DNA of 64,000 bases from Dysidea avara (Eukaryota; Porifera; Demospongiae; Dictyoceratida; Dysideidae), in the NCBI RefSeq assembly GCF_963678975.1, contig NC_089279.1, forward strand, positions 33,857,297 through 33,921,296, given 5' to 3'. This document shows positions 1 through 12,439 of the stretch, piece by piece (the stretch's first letter is position 1; the number at the start of each line of letters is the position of its first letter). A model generated the notes under the pieces. It saw only the letters and a list, made by a program, of their open reading frames with translations. It made no database searches and was not told the origin of the DNA. The position numbers and the translations under genes were made by a program.

Positions 1-34
1 GGAGCAATTTAAATAATTAGGGGGAAGGCACCCG

Positions 35-103
35 ACCCTCTGATAGTACAAAGTCAAGTGCCCTATGGCTGATGGGACACTTGACCTTGTACTATCAGAG
101 GGT
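35..103. repeat. Short imperfect hairpin
   Basis: Arms at about 35-60 and 78-103 are inverted copies around TGATAGTACAAAGTCAAGTG, with a loop of about 17 bases. Further direct copies of the 'ggtacaaggtca' word follow to about position 160. The rest of 1-690 shows no gene; the small open frame at 72-317 has no recognisable domain. Confidence 0.6.
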
Positions 104-691
104 ACAAGGTCAAGGTACAAGGTCAGGGTACAAGGTCAGAGGGTACTATCAGACCCTTCACTTCCTCTTTTTGCACACTTATCAAAACTGCTATAAAACG
201 CGAACGCCATATCCGATCGCCTTGAAATTTGGCACACAGAAGGGGGGTATAAAGGCGCATCTCTGTACCAACTTTGGCTGGAATACGATAAACAGGCAAA
301 GAGTTATGAGCGATTAATCACGAAAAATAACACCAATATGTTGTCACGCCTACAGGGTAAACTGCGTATGGGAAGAAGCTGAAAATCGGTGGGTGAATAG
401 GTTAACTATTGAACCTCAAACCTTTTGTGGTTTGAAAGAAATCGAGCTAAAAACCAGTAAGATACAACGAAAAAACCAACAGTGTGTAACAATTACGCAA
501 TCGAGATTAGCTAATAAAAAAAACGACTGCTTGCCACGCCTACCAGGTAAACCGCTTGAGGTAATGCTTTGAAAATCGCTGTACAGATGGAGTTATCATC
601 TTAGGAAGGCTCTTCAATGGTGTAGAAGAATCAGACTTAAAGCCACGGAGTTATAACACGAAATCCAACTTGGTGTAGCAAGTGCGAGATC

Positions 692-750
692 GAGATACTC
701 TAATAGAGCAGTCATCCTAATAGAGCAGTCATCTTAATAGAGCAGTCACC
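692..750. repeat. Short tandem repeat, 18-bp unit x3
   Basis: TAATAGAGCAGTCATC is repeated three times at the left edge of the satellite array. The first copy is preceded by GAGATACTC, giving TACTCTAATAGAGCAGTCAT. Its reverse complement recurs at 50807-50828, 51967-51990 and 53893-53917. Confidence 0.7.
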
Positions 751-751
751 C

Positions 752-3700
752 GAAGAGAATTCAAGAGATCAGTTAGAAACAAGTAACCTGTATAGAGATC
801 AGCTACAAACAAGTCACCCTATAGAGAGATCAGCCACAAACAAATCGCCCAGTAGAGAGATCAGCTAGAAGAAGTTACCTTGTAGAGAGTTCAGCTACAA
901 AGAAACCATCATGTAGAGAGTTCAGCTGCAAACAAATCACCTGTAGAGAGTTCAGCTACAAACAGATCTCCCTGTAGAGAAATCAGCTAGGAGAAGTTTC
1001 CCTGTAGAGAAATCAGCTAGGAGAAGTTTCCTTGTAGAGAGTTCAGTTACAAAGAAAACACCATGTAGAGAATTCATTTACAAACTAGTGACCCTGTAGA
1101 GACATCAGCTAGAAGAAGTTACCTTGTAAAGAGTTCAGTTGCAAAGAAACCATTCTGTAAAGAGCTCAGCTGCAAACAAATCACCTGTACAGAATTCAGC
1201 TACAAACAAATCACCCTATAGAAAGATCAGCTAGAAGAAGTTACCTTGTTGATAGTTCAGCTACAAACAAATCACCCTGTAGAGAGATCAGCTAGAAGAA
1301 GTTACCTTGTAGAGAGTTCAGCTACAAAGAAACCATCATGTAGAGAGTTCAGCTGCAAACAAATCACCTGTAGAGAGTTCAGCTACAAACAGATCTCCCT
1401 GTAGAGAAATCAGCTAGGAGAAGTTTCCCTGTAGAGAAATCAGCTAGGAGAAGTTTCCTTGTAGAGAGTTCAGTTACAAAGAAAACACCATGTAGAGAAT
1501 TCATTTACAAACTAGTGACCCTGTAGAGACATCAGCTAGAAGAAGTTACCTTGTAAAGAGTTCAGTTGCAAAGAAACCATTCTGTAAAGAGCTCAGCTGC
1601 AAACAAATCACCTGTACAGAATTCAGCTACAAACAAATCACCCTATAGAAAGATCAGCTAGAAGAAGTTACCTTGTTGATAGTTCAGCTACAAACAAATC
1701 ACCCTGTAGAGAGATCAGCTAGAAGAAGTTACCTTGTAGAGAGTTCAGCTACAAAGAAACCATCATGTGGAGAGTTCAGCTGCAAACAAATCACCTGTAG
1801 AGAGATCAGCTACAAACAAATCTCCCTGTAGAGAGATCAGCTAGGAGAAGTTTTCTTGTAGAGAGTTCAGTTACAAAGAAACCACAGTGTAGAGAATTCG
1901 TTTACAAACTAGTGACCTTGTAGAGACATCAGCTAGAAGAAGTTACCTTGTAGAGAGTTCAGCTACAAAGAAACCATTCTGTAAAGAGCTCAGCTGCAAA
2001 AAAATCACCTTTACAGAATTCCACTACAAACAAATCACCCTATAGAAAGATCAGCTAGAATAAGTTACCTCGTAGAGAGTTCAGTTACAAAGAAACCACC
2101 ATGTAGAGAATTCATTTACAAACTAGTGACCCTGTAGAGACATCAGCTAGAAGAAGTTACCTTGTAAAGAGTTCAGCTACATAGAAACCATTCTTTAAAG
2201 AGCTCAGCTGCAAACAAATCACCTGTACAGAATTCAGCTACAAACAAATCACCCTGTAGAGAAATCAGCTAGAAGAAGTTACCTTGTTGATAGTTCAGCT
2301 ACAAATAAATCACCCTGTAGAGAGATCAGCTAGAAGAAGTTACCTTGTAGAGAGTTCAGCTACAAAGAAACCATCATGTGGAGAGTTCAGCTGCAAACAA
2401 ATCACCTGTAGAGAGTTCAGCTACAAACCAATCTCCCTGTAGAGAGATCAGCTAGAAGAAGGTACCTAGTAGAGAATTCAGTTACAAAGAAACTACCATG
2501 TAGAAAGTTCAGCTACAAACTAGTGACCTTGTGGAGACATCAGCTAGAAAAAGCTACCTTGTAGAGAGTTCAGCTACAAAGAAACCATCCTGTAAAGAGC
2601 TCAGCTGCAAACAAATCACCTATACAGAATTCAGCTACAAACAAATCACCCTGTAGAAAGATCAGCTAGAAGAAGTTACTTTGTAGGGAAATCAGCTACA
2701 AAGAAACCATTCTGTAAAGAGCTCAGCTGCAAACAAATCACCTGTACAGAATTCAGCTACAAACAAATCACCCTGTAGAAAGATCAGCTAGAAGAAGTTA
2801 CCTTGTAGGGAGTTCAGCTACAAAGAAACCATCATGAAGAGAGTTCAGCTGCAAACAAATCTCCCTGTAGAGAGTTTAGTTAGAAGAAGTTACCTTGTAG
2901 AGAGTTCAGCTACAAAGAAACCATTCTGTAAAGAGCTCAGCTGCAAACAAATCACCTGTACAGAATTCAGCTACAAACAAATCACCCTGTAGAGAGATCA
3001 GCTAGAAGAAGTTACCTTATAGAGAGTTCAGCTACAAATTTATAGAAACCATCATGTGGAGAGTTCAGCTGCAAACAAATCACCTGTAGAGAGTTCAGCT
3101 ACAAAGAAACCACCATGTATGGAGTTCAGCTAGAAGAAGTTACCTTGTAGAGAGTTCAGCTACAAAGAAACCATTCTGTAAAGAGCTCAGCTGCAAACAA
3201 ATCACCTGTATAGAATTCAGCTACAAACAAATTACCCTGTAGAGAGATCAGCTAGAAGAAATTACCTTGTAGAGAGTTCAGCTACAGTAAAAAGAAACCA
3301 CCATGTAGAGAGTTCAGCTGCAAAAAAATCACCCTGTAGAAAATTCTGCCACAAACAAATTGCCCTGTAGAAACATCAGTTAGAAGAAGTTATCTTGTAG
3401 AGAGTTCAGCTACAAAGAAACCACCATGTAGAGAGTTCAGCTAGAAGAAATTACCTTGTAGAGAGTTCAGCTACAAAGAAACCATCATCTAGATAGTTCA
3501 GCTGCAAACAAATCACCTGTAGAGAGTTCAGCTACAATCAAATCTCCCTATAGAGAGATCAGTTAGAAGAAGTTACCTTGTAGAGAGTTCAGCTACAAAG
3601 AAACCATTCTGTAAAGAGCTCAGCAGCAAAAAATCACCTGTACAGAATCCAGCTACAAATAAATCACCCTGTAGAGAGAACAGCTAGAAGAAGTTACCTT

Positions 3701-3920
3701 GTTGATAGTTCAGCTACAAAGAAACCATTCTGTAAAGAGCTCAGCAGCAAAAAATCACCTGTACAGAATCCAGCTACAAATAAATCACCCTGTAGAGAGA
3801 ACAGCTAGAAGAAGTTACCTTGTTGATAGTTCAGCTACAAACAAATCACCCTGTAGAGAGATCAGCTAGAAGAAGTTGCCTTGAAGAGTGTTCAGTTACG
3901 CAGAAACCACCATGGACAGT
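752..3920. repeat. Satellite array, ~31-bp monomers with 427-bp higher-order unit
   Basis: About one hundred monomers alternate between two kinds: one built on GTAGAGAGTTCAGCTACAAA and one on GTAGAGAGATCAGCTAGAAG. A higher-order unit is visible: the segment starting at 851 recurs almost unchanged at 1278, and a diverged third copy starts near 1705, a period of 427 bp. A later local duplication of 121 bp covers about 3590-3840. No long open frame runs through it. It is a non-coding tandem array, and its length here may be an assembly compromise. Confidence 0.9.
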
Positions 3921-4092
3921 TCTGTAATAAATATATGTATTATATATATAATTACTGATTAAATCAGAAATATTTAAGGTACATCTGCTTCATCTTTTCT
4001 TCTTCCTGTGGTAAAGAAAGAAAGATAGGTCTAAAAAGTCCCAATGCAGGCTATAGGCTGGCTTTGGGGTATACAAATACAAAAAGAAGTGA

Positions 4093-4425
4093 AATCTAAT
4101 CCAAAACAGCCAAGCTGTAAAAAAAGTGTGCGGCCCTCAAAAAGGCTATGGTGAAAAAAGATGTGAAATCCAAGGTGGCGGCCAAGAAATGGCTGTGATG
4201 GTAGGTTAATGGTAAAAATTTTAATAACGACAATTCAGGTGAATTTTGTGCCAATTGACCAAGCGGCACCAAAATTCACCTGAATTGTTGTTATTAAAAT
4301 TTTTACCATTAACCTACCATCACAGCCATTTCTTGGCTGCCACCTTGGATTTCACATCTTTTTCACCATAGCCTTTTTGAGGGCCGCACACTTTTTTTTA
4401 CAGCTTGGCTGTTTTGGATTAGATT
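4093..4425. mobile_element. Fold-back (palindromic) element, family FB-1, copy 1
   Basis: Arms of about 160 bp at 4093-4252 and 4265-4425 are near-perfect inverted copies around a 12-bp centre. The outer ends read AATCTAATCCAAAACAGCC. A diverged relative lies at 53129-53402 with the same internal words (CAGCCAAGCTGT-like, GGCGGCCAAGAAATGGCTG). There is no coding capacity. It is a non-autonomous hairpin element; its superfamily is unknown. Confidence 0.8.
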
Positions 4426-5246
4426 GTAATTACACCCAATCATGAGTGCCCCATTGTCATTTAAAGTTTGCATGCTTGTTAGATGGGGACATGATATGGA
4501 GGAGACATCAAGACCATGTAAGACAACATCAAGAAGCCACTGTCACTGAGCCATTTGGATCATCTGGGGAAGACCCAATAACAGAGACTGTTCCCTCCCT
4601 TCTGCCACATTATAACCCAAGATATAATTGTATCAAATCTATAAAAGGTATCAGAATTATTTACTATTTAATTATAATTGCTCCATCAATTAAAGGAGGA
4701 GGAGGAGATGTAGCTAATGACTTGTAATAATGCATGCACATTGTTAGTTGTAATTACACCAAATCACATGCACCTTGATGTAATACAACTTAGTTTCAGT
4801 TTTGTAAGAATTGCTGTAGTTTCATGCTGTTGTGCCTCGTTCGAAGTGGGGATGTACCTGTGTGTTTTTTGTAACCATTGTGTGATTTGAATTTTTGTAG
4901 TGATCATAACACCCTGATCTATAAGTTTCATGTGGAAACTAAACTGCTACATGTACACTGTGGTATTGCACATGAATCAGACTTGGGTAATATTTAACAA
5001 GTCAAGCATTTAAAAGACTTGCACACACGTCCTTTCCATCTGGTGTCACACACGCACATTATGAACCTTCTTGAGCTCTGCCAGAAAATTCTTTTGTTCC
5101 ATTTTGATAGCAGTATGCAATGCCACATGATCAGATTTCCAGTCCTCTGTGTATAGTTATACAAACCAATATCACATACAGTATAGCTTACTGTGTAATA
5201 TTACAGCAGTTTTTTATAGTCTATAGTTTAACCGTATTTCAATAGA

Positions 5247-5491
5247 TATATGTGACCCGGTCTGCGAAAAGGGCTCTTATAGCCTTTCCAATTGCATATA
5301 TATGATAACCCATAACTTGACTGGTGAATATGGTACAAGCCTACAATTTGGTCACTCAACAACCCTAACCTGGCAGTAGCTGTGGGTGTAATTACATGGT
5401 GATAGCTTTAGTAGATTAGGAGTTATGATTAGCCAAACATGGATAATTGGAAAGGCTATAAGAGCCCTTTTCGCAGACCGGGTCACATATA
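5247..5491. mobile_element. MITE with 47-bp terminal inverted repeats (TGTGACC family, copy 1)
   Basis: Perfect or near-perfect 47-bp inverted ends lie at 5247-5293 and 5445-5491, starting TATATGTGACCCGGTCTGCG. The interior of about 150 bp is unique. TATA sits at both edges, so the target site is probably TA. Relatives occur at 9482-9733 and 24395-24626. There is no coding capacity. Confidence 0.85.
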
Positions 5492-5559
5492 CAGAAGTAG
5501 AGATAAGATTCTACTTTATATATTATACTAACACCAGCAGCGTGCTGTATATATAGCTG

Positions 5560-8300
5560 TACAGTGTACTCATAGAGTGTGTCAATCTTCTCCTTAACAT
5601 ATATACATCTATTAGGCCAGGACTTACAGTTGTATTGTTATATTTAATACTTCTATGCTTAAAATTGTGCTAGAACAATTGACTGATGTCTACTTATACC
5701 CTATGTTGTGAAGCCTTTGAATGACTCTTCACCCCATCAATAGCACTTAAAAGTTACACAGTACCTATTGTCAAACTGTAAAATCTTGACTGCATAGTTT
5801 TACTAAAAGTGCTGAAGAAAGTATTACAACATGTAGGACAACAAAAGAAGCTACCTATAAGATTATAGTTTCTAATTGTAATTGTAATTGTAAATTTTGG
5901 ATAGAGGTGTACATCCAAATCATAAACACAATTAAGCAGCTATACCCATTAAAATCATACTTTATATTACTATAGTGTCTGTCCAGCAGATTCTTAAATT
6001 GATTAGGGAAGTTGGAGGGAATTCAATCATTAATCACTTTAACTGAAAAGAAGATGACCTTGATAAGTAATTTGTATGTGGCTTGAATAATTTCCTCTTG
6101 TTGTTGTGAATATGGAGAATGACAAAAAGCTCTCTGTATTTATGTTATAGAGATTGTTGATAATTTGGTACAAAAGTAGTAAATCTCTGTGTGTTTCTAA
6201 AAATAGTTGATCCACTTAACTGTATCACATTTAGTTTGAAGTAAGTATTGGATTACTGTAGGGTACATGAGGATATCAAATGGAGTAGACACAGCTCCCT
6301 ATGAATTCTTTTAATATCCATGTATTTCCAAATTAAGTCTTTACATGTCATTGAGTGTCATTGTATTGATACTCTACCTAATTAGTGTGGAGGATATATG
6401 TTGACTGGTCAGATTAGCTGATCACAAACAATCTTTGGTGGCTGCCTTTAATTTCACAACAAGAATATTAAGTGGTGGCTTGCTATTTACTATCCCATTA
6501 TGGACCACCAGAAATCTTATAGCTTTAGTGTGTATAACAAGGTATTAGGATCTTGACATTGTGGAAACACTGTTGAATGCTGTCTCCAGGCAACTCACAG
6601 TTTAAGCATGTCTCTATTCTATGGAGCTGCACAGTCCAGGAACAAATATTTATATGCCTACATGTCTGTGATTAGCTATATAGTAATTTGCAAACTATAT
6701 ATATAATATATTTATATATGTTGTATATCCACCTAATGTCAACATAGTCAATTGTACACCACCTAGTGTTTGTGTGCATAGTTAGAGGAACATTTAGTGG
6801 GGAAGATAAAAAATCCTTTAAAACTATTACGTCCATGCATATGCTATCTAAGTACGTGACACTACAAGTGTATTGTATGTATTTTGAGCATATACAGTAG
6901 ACAATGGAAAGAAGGACTAAATTCTCCTAAAAATTAATAAATGGTGATCAAAATTATACTTGTGGGAGAAGGATAAAATAAAGCTATTAAAACTTTGAAA
7001 TGCTGTAGTAGATCAGCAGGTATTAAGTTTCACCTGAAGACACATAGTATAGCGGCACAACCCAAAAATTGTGCACTTTTTCATAAAGCCATGAAACTTT
7101 CCACATAAATAGTAGTCCTCAATACATGTATTTTTTGATATAGTGCCATCACTGATTTGACCTTTGGTGGCCTTTACTGCCATTTTTGTACAGAAAACTG
7201 ATCATTTTTGTCTGTAACCCCCTGAAGCAGTAATTAACTTGTTAAAACATGGTACCAAACAAAAGTTCTTGCAGATAGAAATAACTTGGTTTTTATTTGA
7301 AGTCAATAGGTGATTTCATTCTTAAGTTATGAGTATTTTTATTAGCTGCAAAATTTGATAAATTTATGCACAATTATCTGCCCACAGGTAATTCACACCT
7401 CAAGGGCAGGTAAATTTATCAAATTTTGCAGCTAGTAAAAATGATCATAACTTTGTAATGAAATCACTTATTGACTTCAAATAAAAACCAAGTTGTTTCT
7501 ATCAGCAAGATCTTTTGTTTGGTACCATGTTTTAACAAGTTAATTACTGCCTCAAGGAGTTAAAGACAAAAATGATCAATTTTCTGTACAGAAATGACTG
7601 TAAAGGTCACCAAAGGTCAACTCAGCGATGGCACTATATCTAAAATTACATGTCTTGAGGAGTACTATTTATGTAAAAAGTTTCATGGTTTTATGAAAAA
7701 GTGCACAATATTGCCAATTTTGGGGGCTACGCCGCCATACTAACAGTAGTATTGAATTACTGGGGAATGTGGGGAAATTAGGTATGTAGTTAAGGAGGAA
7801 CAACTCCCTCTGTATTATTGCAATATCCTATATACATATACATGTACATATCCAAATTAAGTGCTTTTTAGTTTCATTGTAGTTGTACTCTCTGAAAAGT
7901 GTGGAGGGTACATGTTGACTAGTCATACAAGTTGATCAAAACAATCTTTGTGATGGTTGTTTCATCCTCCTTGAGTCATTTTTAATTTCACATTAACAAA
8001 ACAAGATTACAGTGTGTTTTGTGTTGTTTACATCAGCACTATTGATCCTGGTAGGATATGATTGGGTTGTGTTAACTTTCAGTGAATAACTTGTGGGTTC
8101 TGTGATCACTATAATATGTTATTGTGTCATTTAATGTAATAGTGAAACAAATTTTCTAGTAATCACTGTAATCACTAAAACTTGGTTCTAGCTGAATGTG
8201 ACTAATAATGTCCACACTAAACCATTCCTTACCATACAGTAGTCCCAGTTCCCATGTTTTGCTAATAGTCTACATTTTCTGAATGGATATAATAGCTTTT
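5560..8300. repeat. Flank module copy without a neighbouring ligand gene
   Basis: This long stretch is collinear with 12440-13980, the upstream flank of ligand gene A. Shared stretches include the tract near 6240-6680 (matching 12715-13210) and near 7745-7940 (matching 13545-13725). The only large difference is the 0.7-kb fold-back element at 7046-7742, which is absent from the other copy. No ligand exon is present on the side where one would be expected (below 5.5 kb). Confidence 0.75.
7046..7742. mobile_element. Long fold-back element (~700 bp)
   Basis: Arms of about 320-330 bp (7046-7367 and 7411-7742) are inverted copies with scattered mismatches. The outer ends read AGTATAGCGGC and, inverted, TTAGTATGGCGGC. 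The matching position in the paralogous block (about 13520-13535) lacks the element, so this is an insertion with a visible empty site. There is no coding capacity. Confidence 0.85.
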
Positions 8301-8399
8301 TAGATTACAATCAAAATATGGTTGTCCATGAATAATATTTTATTTATTTATTTTTTTGCAGCTTTATAAAATATTGCATATCAACTCAGTTACTGACTG

Positions 8400-9000
8400 T
8401 TCTATTAGAGTATGTCAATCTAATCCCTAACATATTACAGGACTTACAATACAATACAGTTATTCTATTATACTTTCATTATGTTTGATGGTTCAGGCAC
8501 CTACTATGCTCAAAAGTGTGTCAGCGCAATTGACTTATGTCTTCCAATGACTTACACATATCCTGTGTTATGAAGCTTTATCTTAAATGACTTTTCACCC
8601 AATTAGTAGCACTTTCAAGTTACACGGTATCTATTGTCCAACTTTAAATATTTTGCTATTTAATTTTACTAAAAAGTGCTGAGGAAACTATAGCAACGTA
8701 TACAGCTACAAAAGAAGCTATCCAGATTAGTATCTAAAAACAATCAACCCAACTTATTAAATGTATCATATGATATCAGACTTCACTATAATAGTACTAT
8801 AATATAACAGGCTATCAAATGGAGGAGGTTAGTATGTATATAGTTAAGGAGGAACAACTCCTTGTGAATTCTTTATGCACTTCCATGATCATTGCATGTA
8901 CATGCCCTCTGATTAGCATTGAAGGTACTACATGTTGACTAGTTATCAAATCAAACATTGTGATTGTTGTAGCTATATCAGCCTATATACCCTGGACACA
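8400..9000. repeat. Third copy of the upstream-flank module
   Basis: This stretch matches 5590-6250 and 12470-12740 in order, including the tract around 'cccaattagtagcacttt' and the block with 'aaggaggaacaactcc' near 8848. No gene is recognisable in it. Confidence 0.65.
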
Positions 9001-9030
9001 CTATTACCATTCTTATAATCATGGATTACA

Positions 9031-9109
9031 TGTGTGTGTGTGCATATGCGTGCATGTGTGTACGTGCGTGCATGTCTGTGTGTGTGTGTCTTGTGTGTGT
9101 GTGTGTGTG
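9031..9109. repeat. Impure (TG)n microsatellite
   Basis: TG dinucleotide runs broken by CA, CG and TC steps. Simple sequence only. Confidence 0.9.
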
Positions 9110-9481
9110 AATGTTGAAAACTGACATGTAACTTTAGTTCACAAATTCATATGATATGATAGTTTGATGTTAATAACACAAAACCTATAACATTAACATA
9201 GCTCACCATTACTGTATATACAACCACAGGACGATGCTTTGGATGCATATAATACTTGGGAATATTAGTAAGACTTACAATTAAACTGCTGATACTATTA
9301 ATAGAACAGATAACTTAATAGAATACCTAATAGATATTCATTAGAGCTCTAGTGTGTGAACCATGATTCTTTCTTCTAGATATCTCAACATTGTTATCTC
9401 AGCATTGTATCAAACATTATGACATACGTATGTGCTAATAAATTCTATTTCTTTACATACATTGATTTTGTGATCCTTATA

Positions 9482-9733
9482 TTTGTGACCGGGCCTGCGA
9501 AAATAGGGCATGATTGCAAATAAAATTAGCCTAGTTTTTCAAACTTTTATGAATTATAACTATCTATGCCATTGTGCTATAGCCACATAATTTCAGCACT
9601 TATTACACTTTTCATTACCTTTCTAATAAAGTTACAGAGTGCAGATACTCTATTCTAGTCTGAGATATGTTCTGTTATGTGATGGGGTGTAGTTTGTCCC
9701 CACATGCCCTATTTTCGTAGGGCCAGTCACATT
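9482..9733. mobile_element. MITE, TGTGACC family, copy 2
   Basis: The left end TTTGTGACCGGGCCTGCGAA and the right end with CTATTTTCGTAGGGCCAGTC form imperfect inverted repeats of about 30 bp enclosing about 190 bp. It is the same family as 5247-5491 by its terminal bases, with a different interior. Confidence 0.75.
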
Positions 9734-9749
9734 TAGTGTTTTCATAAAA

Positions 9750-10880
9750 ACAATTACATGGTTGTGGCTATATATAAATAGAATAATGAAAACTTTCATT
9801 ATAGCTGAAAACTTGATGGTAAGGTTGAAATGCTTCTATTTACAACCACAATAGTGATTCTGGTGAATCCTTATAAATGACACTCCAGATTTTCAATCAG
9901 TCTTAGCTACCTACAGTACATCTAAAATATCCTCTTTGGAGTATATTATACTTTAAGAATAAGGACAAAAATTGTGACCCTAAATTTTGGATATGCTGCT
10001 GGTGTTAGTATATACCCCATATATGGACTAAGTACAGTAGAATCTTATCTCTGCCATTGCATGCATATTTATATATATAGATACCTACAGTTAAGCTATG
10101 AAGTGTTATGCAAATCTCTAACAAGTCTAATAAAAATTATAAAATTATGTGGTTTTCATAAGTACGTATGTGAGTTGTATACACAACCTTCATAGAACAA
10201 TGTCATACCACATGTAATCACCACATTCAACTGTCAACTAAGTAACACAACACAGGATGAAATCATTGTATATTACAATGAATAATGTACATGCAGTACT
10301 ATATAGTACTATACATAATTTATATTATATGCGCTTGTAAGTTGTACGCATGTTGTGAAGTAACTGCATGAACCTTGTGCATGTATGCATATACTTTGTA
10401 TGCATGCAGCTGCATGAGTTATCACATGTGGAGTTTATTTGAATGTAGAGGCCGGGAGGTATTTGCATAAAAGTTTTGAGATGGAAGATTTGTTCATTCT
10501 CCTGTCTACAGCTCTAGCACTCATGGTTTTTACATGTTTATTTACATTTATATATATTTAATAGTGTAAATCATATATATATGTACCTCACAACAGTACA
10601 ATTAAAGCATTTATAGTAGTTTGACACTTTGTAATAAAAAACATTAGAAGTTAAAATTATTGTTGTATAAGTATAATTTTACATACACATGTACCTCTGA
10701 CATATGTACTTATTGACTAAAACACAAGTGACCAGCACCAGTTTGTTTTCATGTTACATACTTCCTGCTAAAACTACAAAAATAAAATTATGGCTAGACA
10801 AACAGAACTACAGTATACAACTAACATAAAATAAAAATAATCCATTGCTACTCTTACAGTAATTCACTGAACTGTATTAG
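9750..10880. other. Non-coding spacer 3' of gene A
   Basis: AT-rich sequence with short TA and ATAT runs. The small open frame at 9974-10195 has no recognisable domain. The end nearest gene A should contain its 3' UTR. I cannot place a poly(A) signal with confidence; the nearest minus-strand AATAAA words are about 350-450 bp past the stop codon. Confidence 0.5.
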
Positions 10881-10890
10881 ATAGGAGAGG

Positions 10891-12138
10891 TCATACACAA
10901 CCACATGAGGTAGCTCTAGCTGGAACATTTTTGTAGATGGTCTCATGAGTCAGCTCATTGTAGAACACCATTTGGATCAGTTCAAAATTAGTTGGTACAC
11001 AACACCTTTTTGGTGCCCCTTCATGGCCTCTGGTCTGGTAGTAGTGGAGGGAAAGAATACTTGCATAATCAGTTAATGATTCTACTGGTAGTCTTGGACA
11101 GTGACCCCCACACACTCCAACATCAAAAAACTTGGGGACCACCAGATGGATATTTCCTGCACTTATGGCAGTGTTGCTAACCTCCATCTTTTGAAGATGA
11201 CATGACACATGTGATGTCTGAATAGAACTAGTACTGTTACTCTCACGTCTTACTTTCTTGTGCTTTATATCTGATATCCCTTTGTCTTTAAATAGTTCAC
11301 TCAAGAATTTGTTAGTGTTAGCACGAGTGAACACAACTAACAAAGGCTTAGTGTTCAGTATATCTTCTTGTTCTTCAGAAGAGTAAACACCTTCACATGA
11401 TAGTTGTTGTTCTCCTTTAGTCAGTGTAACTTTCAAGCCATAGTTAGCCCATCCTTGTTTCCAGTTCTCAACTATTGGAGTGACATCAAATGTTTTCCAT
11501 CCTAGACTAGAGTCAGTGTGCTTGAAGGTGAGCTTTAGAGGTGAGTCAATGTTGTTGTCATTGAGCAGGTAATAAATATTGACCTCATAGTAGTCTCCTG
11601 GCATTGAGATCATCTGTAGTAGACGTAGTTCAGCATGAATTATTTCCTCTCCATCAATACTGGCCTTGTCAATGCCAAATTTATAATATCCACAACCAGT
11701 ACCTATACAATAACATAAATAATCATTAAGGCAATCCAATGGACGATAATATTACTAAACTACTATTTCATATTTGAATATTTCAGCACGTCAGTAAGTT
11801 TTATCCTTAAGTACAGTACACATACCCATTGCTTGATTCTCAAAGGATCGTATTGTGTTTGCTTTGGTCATCTTTTGGTTTTTCAGTGTATGGGCTAGTT
11901 CACTGGGAAAGTTAAAGTTGGCAAAGAGATCCTTCAAGTAGCTAGGTAGAGTTGCATTGGTTAGTTCACGAGCAAATTCATTTATTTCGAGATTGTCGTC
12001 AATGTTCTCTGAGTCTGAATTGGCTTCCCTTCTAGTCACCTTCACTGGTTGCTGTTCCTCTACCAAATGTCTGATGGGAACCGAGTGAGCTGTAAAATGA
12101 CTGATAGTTAGTAGTAGGCACACTGAGAACTTCATCAT
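10891..12138 (-). CDS. TGF-beta superfamily ligand A
   Basis: Secreted, dimeric cystine-knot growth factor precursor, predicted 374 residues. Exon 1 is 11826-12138 and exon 2 is 10891-11702, with a 123-bp phase-1 intron (donor GTATGT, acceptor TATAG). The start is the ATG at 12136-12138 (MMKFSVCLLLTISHF), a signal peptide about three residues shorter than in the sister genes. Exon 2 carries the typical propeptide motif FDVTPIVENW and NYGLKVTL. A dibasic site KKVRR precedes a mature domain of about 117 residues (258-374) with all seven knot cysteines: SHVSC, CGGHC, KRCC and CGC at the end. Its last 30 residues are identical to those of gene B, while its cleavage linker (RRESNST, with an N-glycosylation sequon) matches gene F. 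No orthology to a named bilaterian ligand can be claimed. Confidence 0.93.
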
Positions 12139-12201
12139 TTTGTTATCTCCTTACTTGCTTCAAATTCTGCTAAAGTGATGGGTAGTCTACAAATCAGCTA
12201 G

Positions 12202-12208
12202 TTTTATA
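12202..12208 (-). promoter_or_regulatory. TATA box of gene A
   Basis: TATAAAA on the minus strand begins 70 bp before the ATG. Genes B, C, D and F have the same word at a similar distance, which supports a shared core promoter. Confidence 0.65.
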
Positions 12209-12439
12209 CCTCTCTACTGTAACATAACCTACCACACCATCTCATCATCTCATCTTCACTACTGTGGGAAGATCATTACTCCCCTTGCTTAATATGGTCT
12301 ATTACAGTGTGGGTATACCTGCAGCAACTGAAACATGGCAAAATTGCTTGCATTTTATTCACTGGCATTTGGCCTTTGGTTATAAACAGCTATATTGTAC
12401 CGAAAGTTGAACTATGTAGTCATACACACAATCAAAGAT

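Noticed and set aside
752..3920. CRISPR-like array of regularly spaced repeats
   Set aside because: There are no unique spacers; the whole length is made of related tandem monomers, and the genome is eukaryotic.
10992..11180. Antisense open frame repeated in every ligand gene (also at 33546, 56993 and 59893)
   Set aside because: It lies exactly opposite the conserved mature-domain core; its conservation follows from the sense strand.
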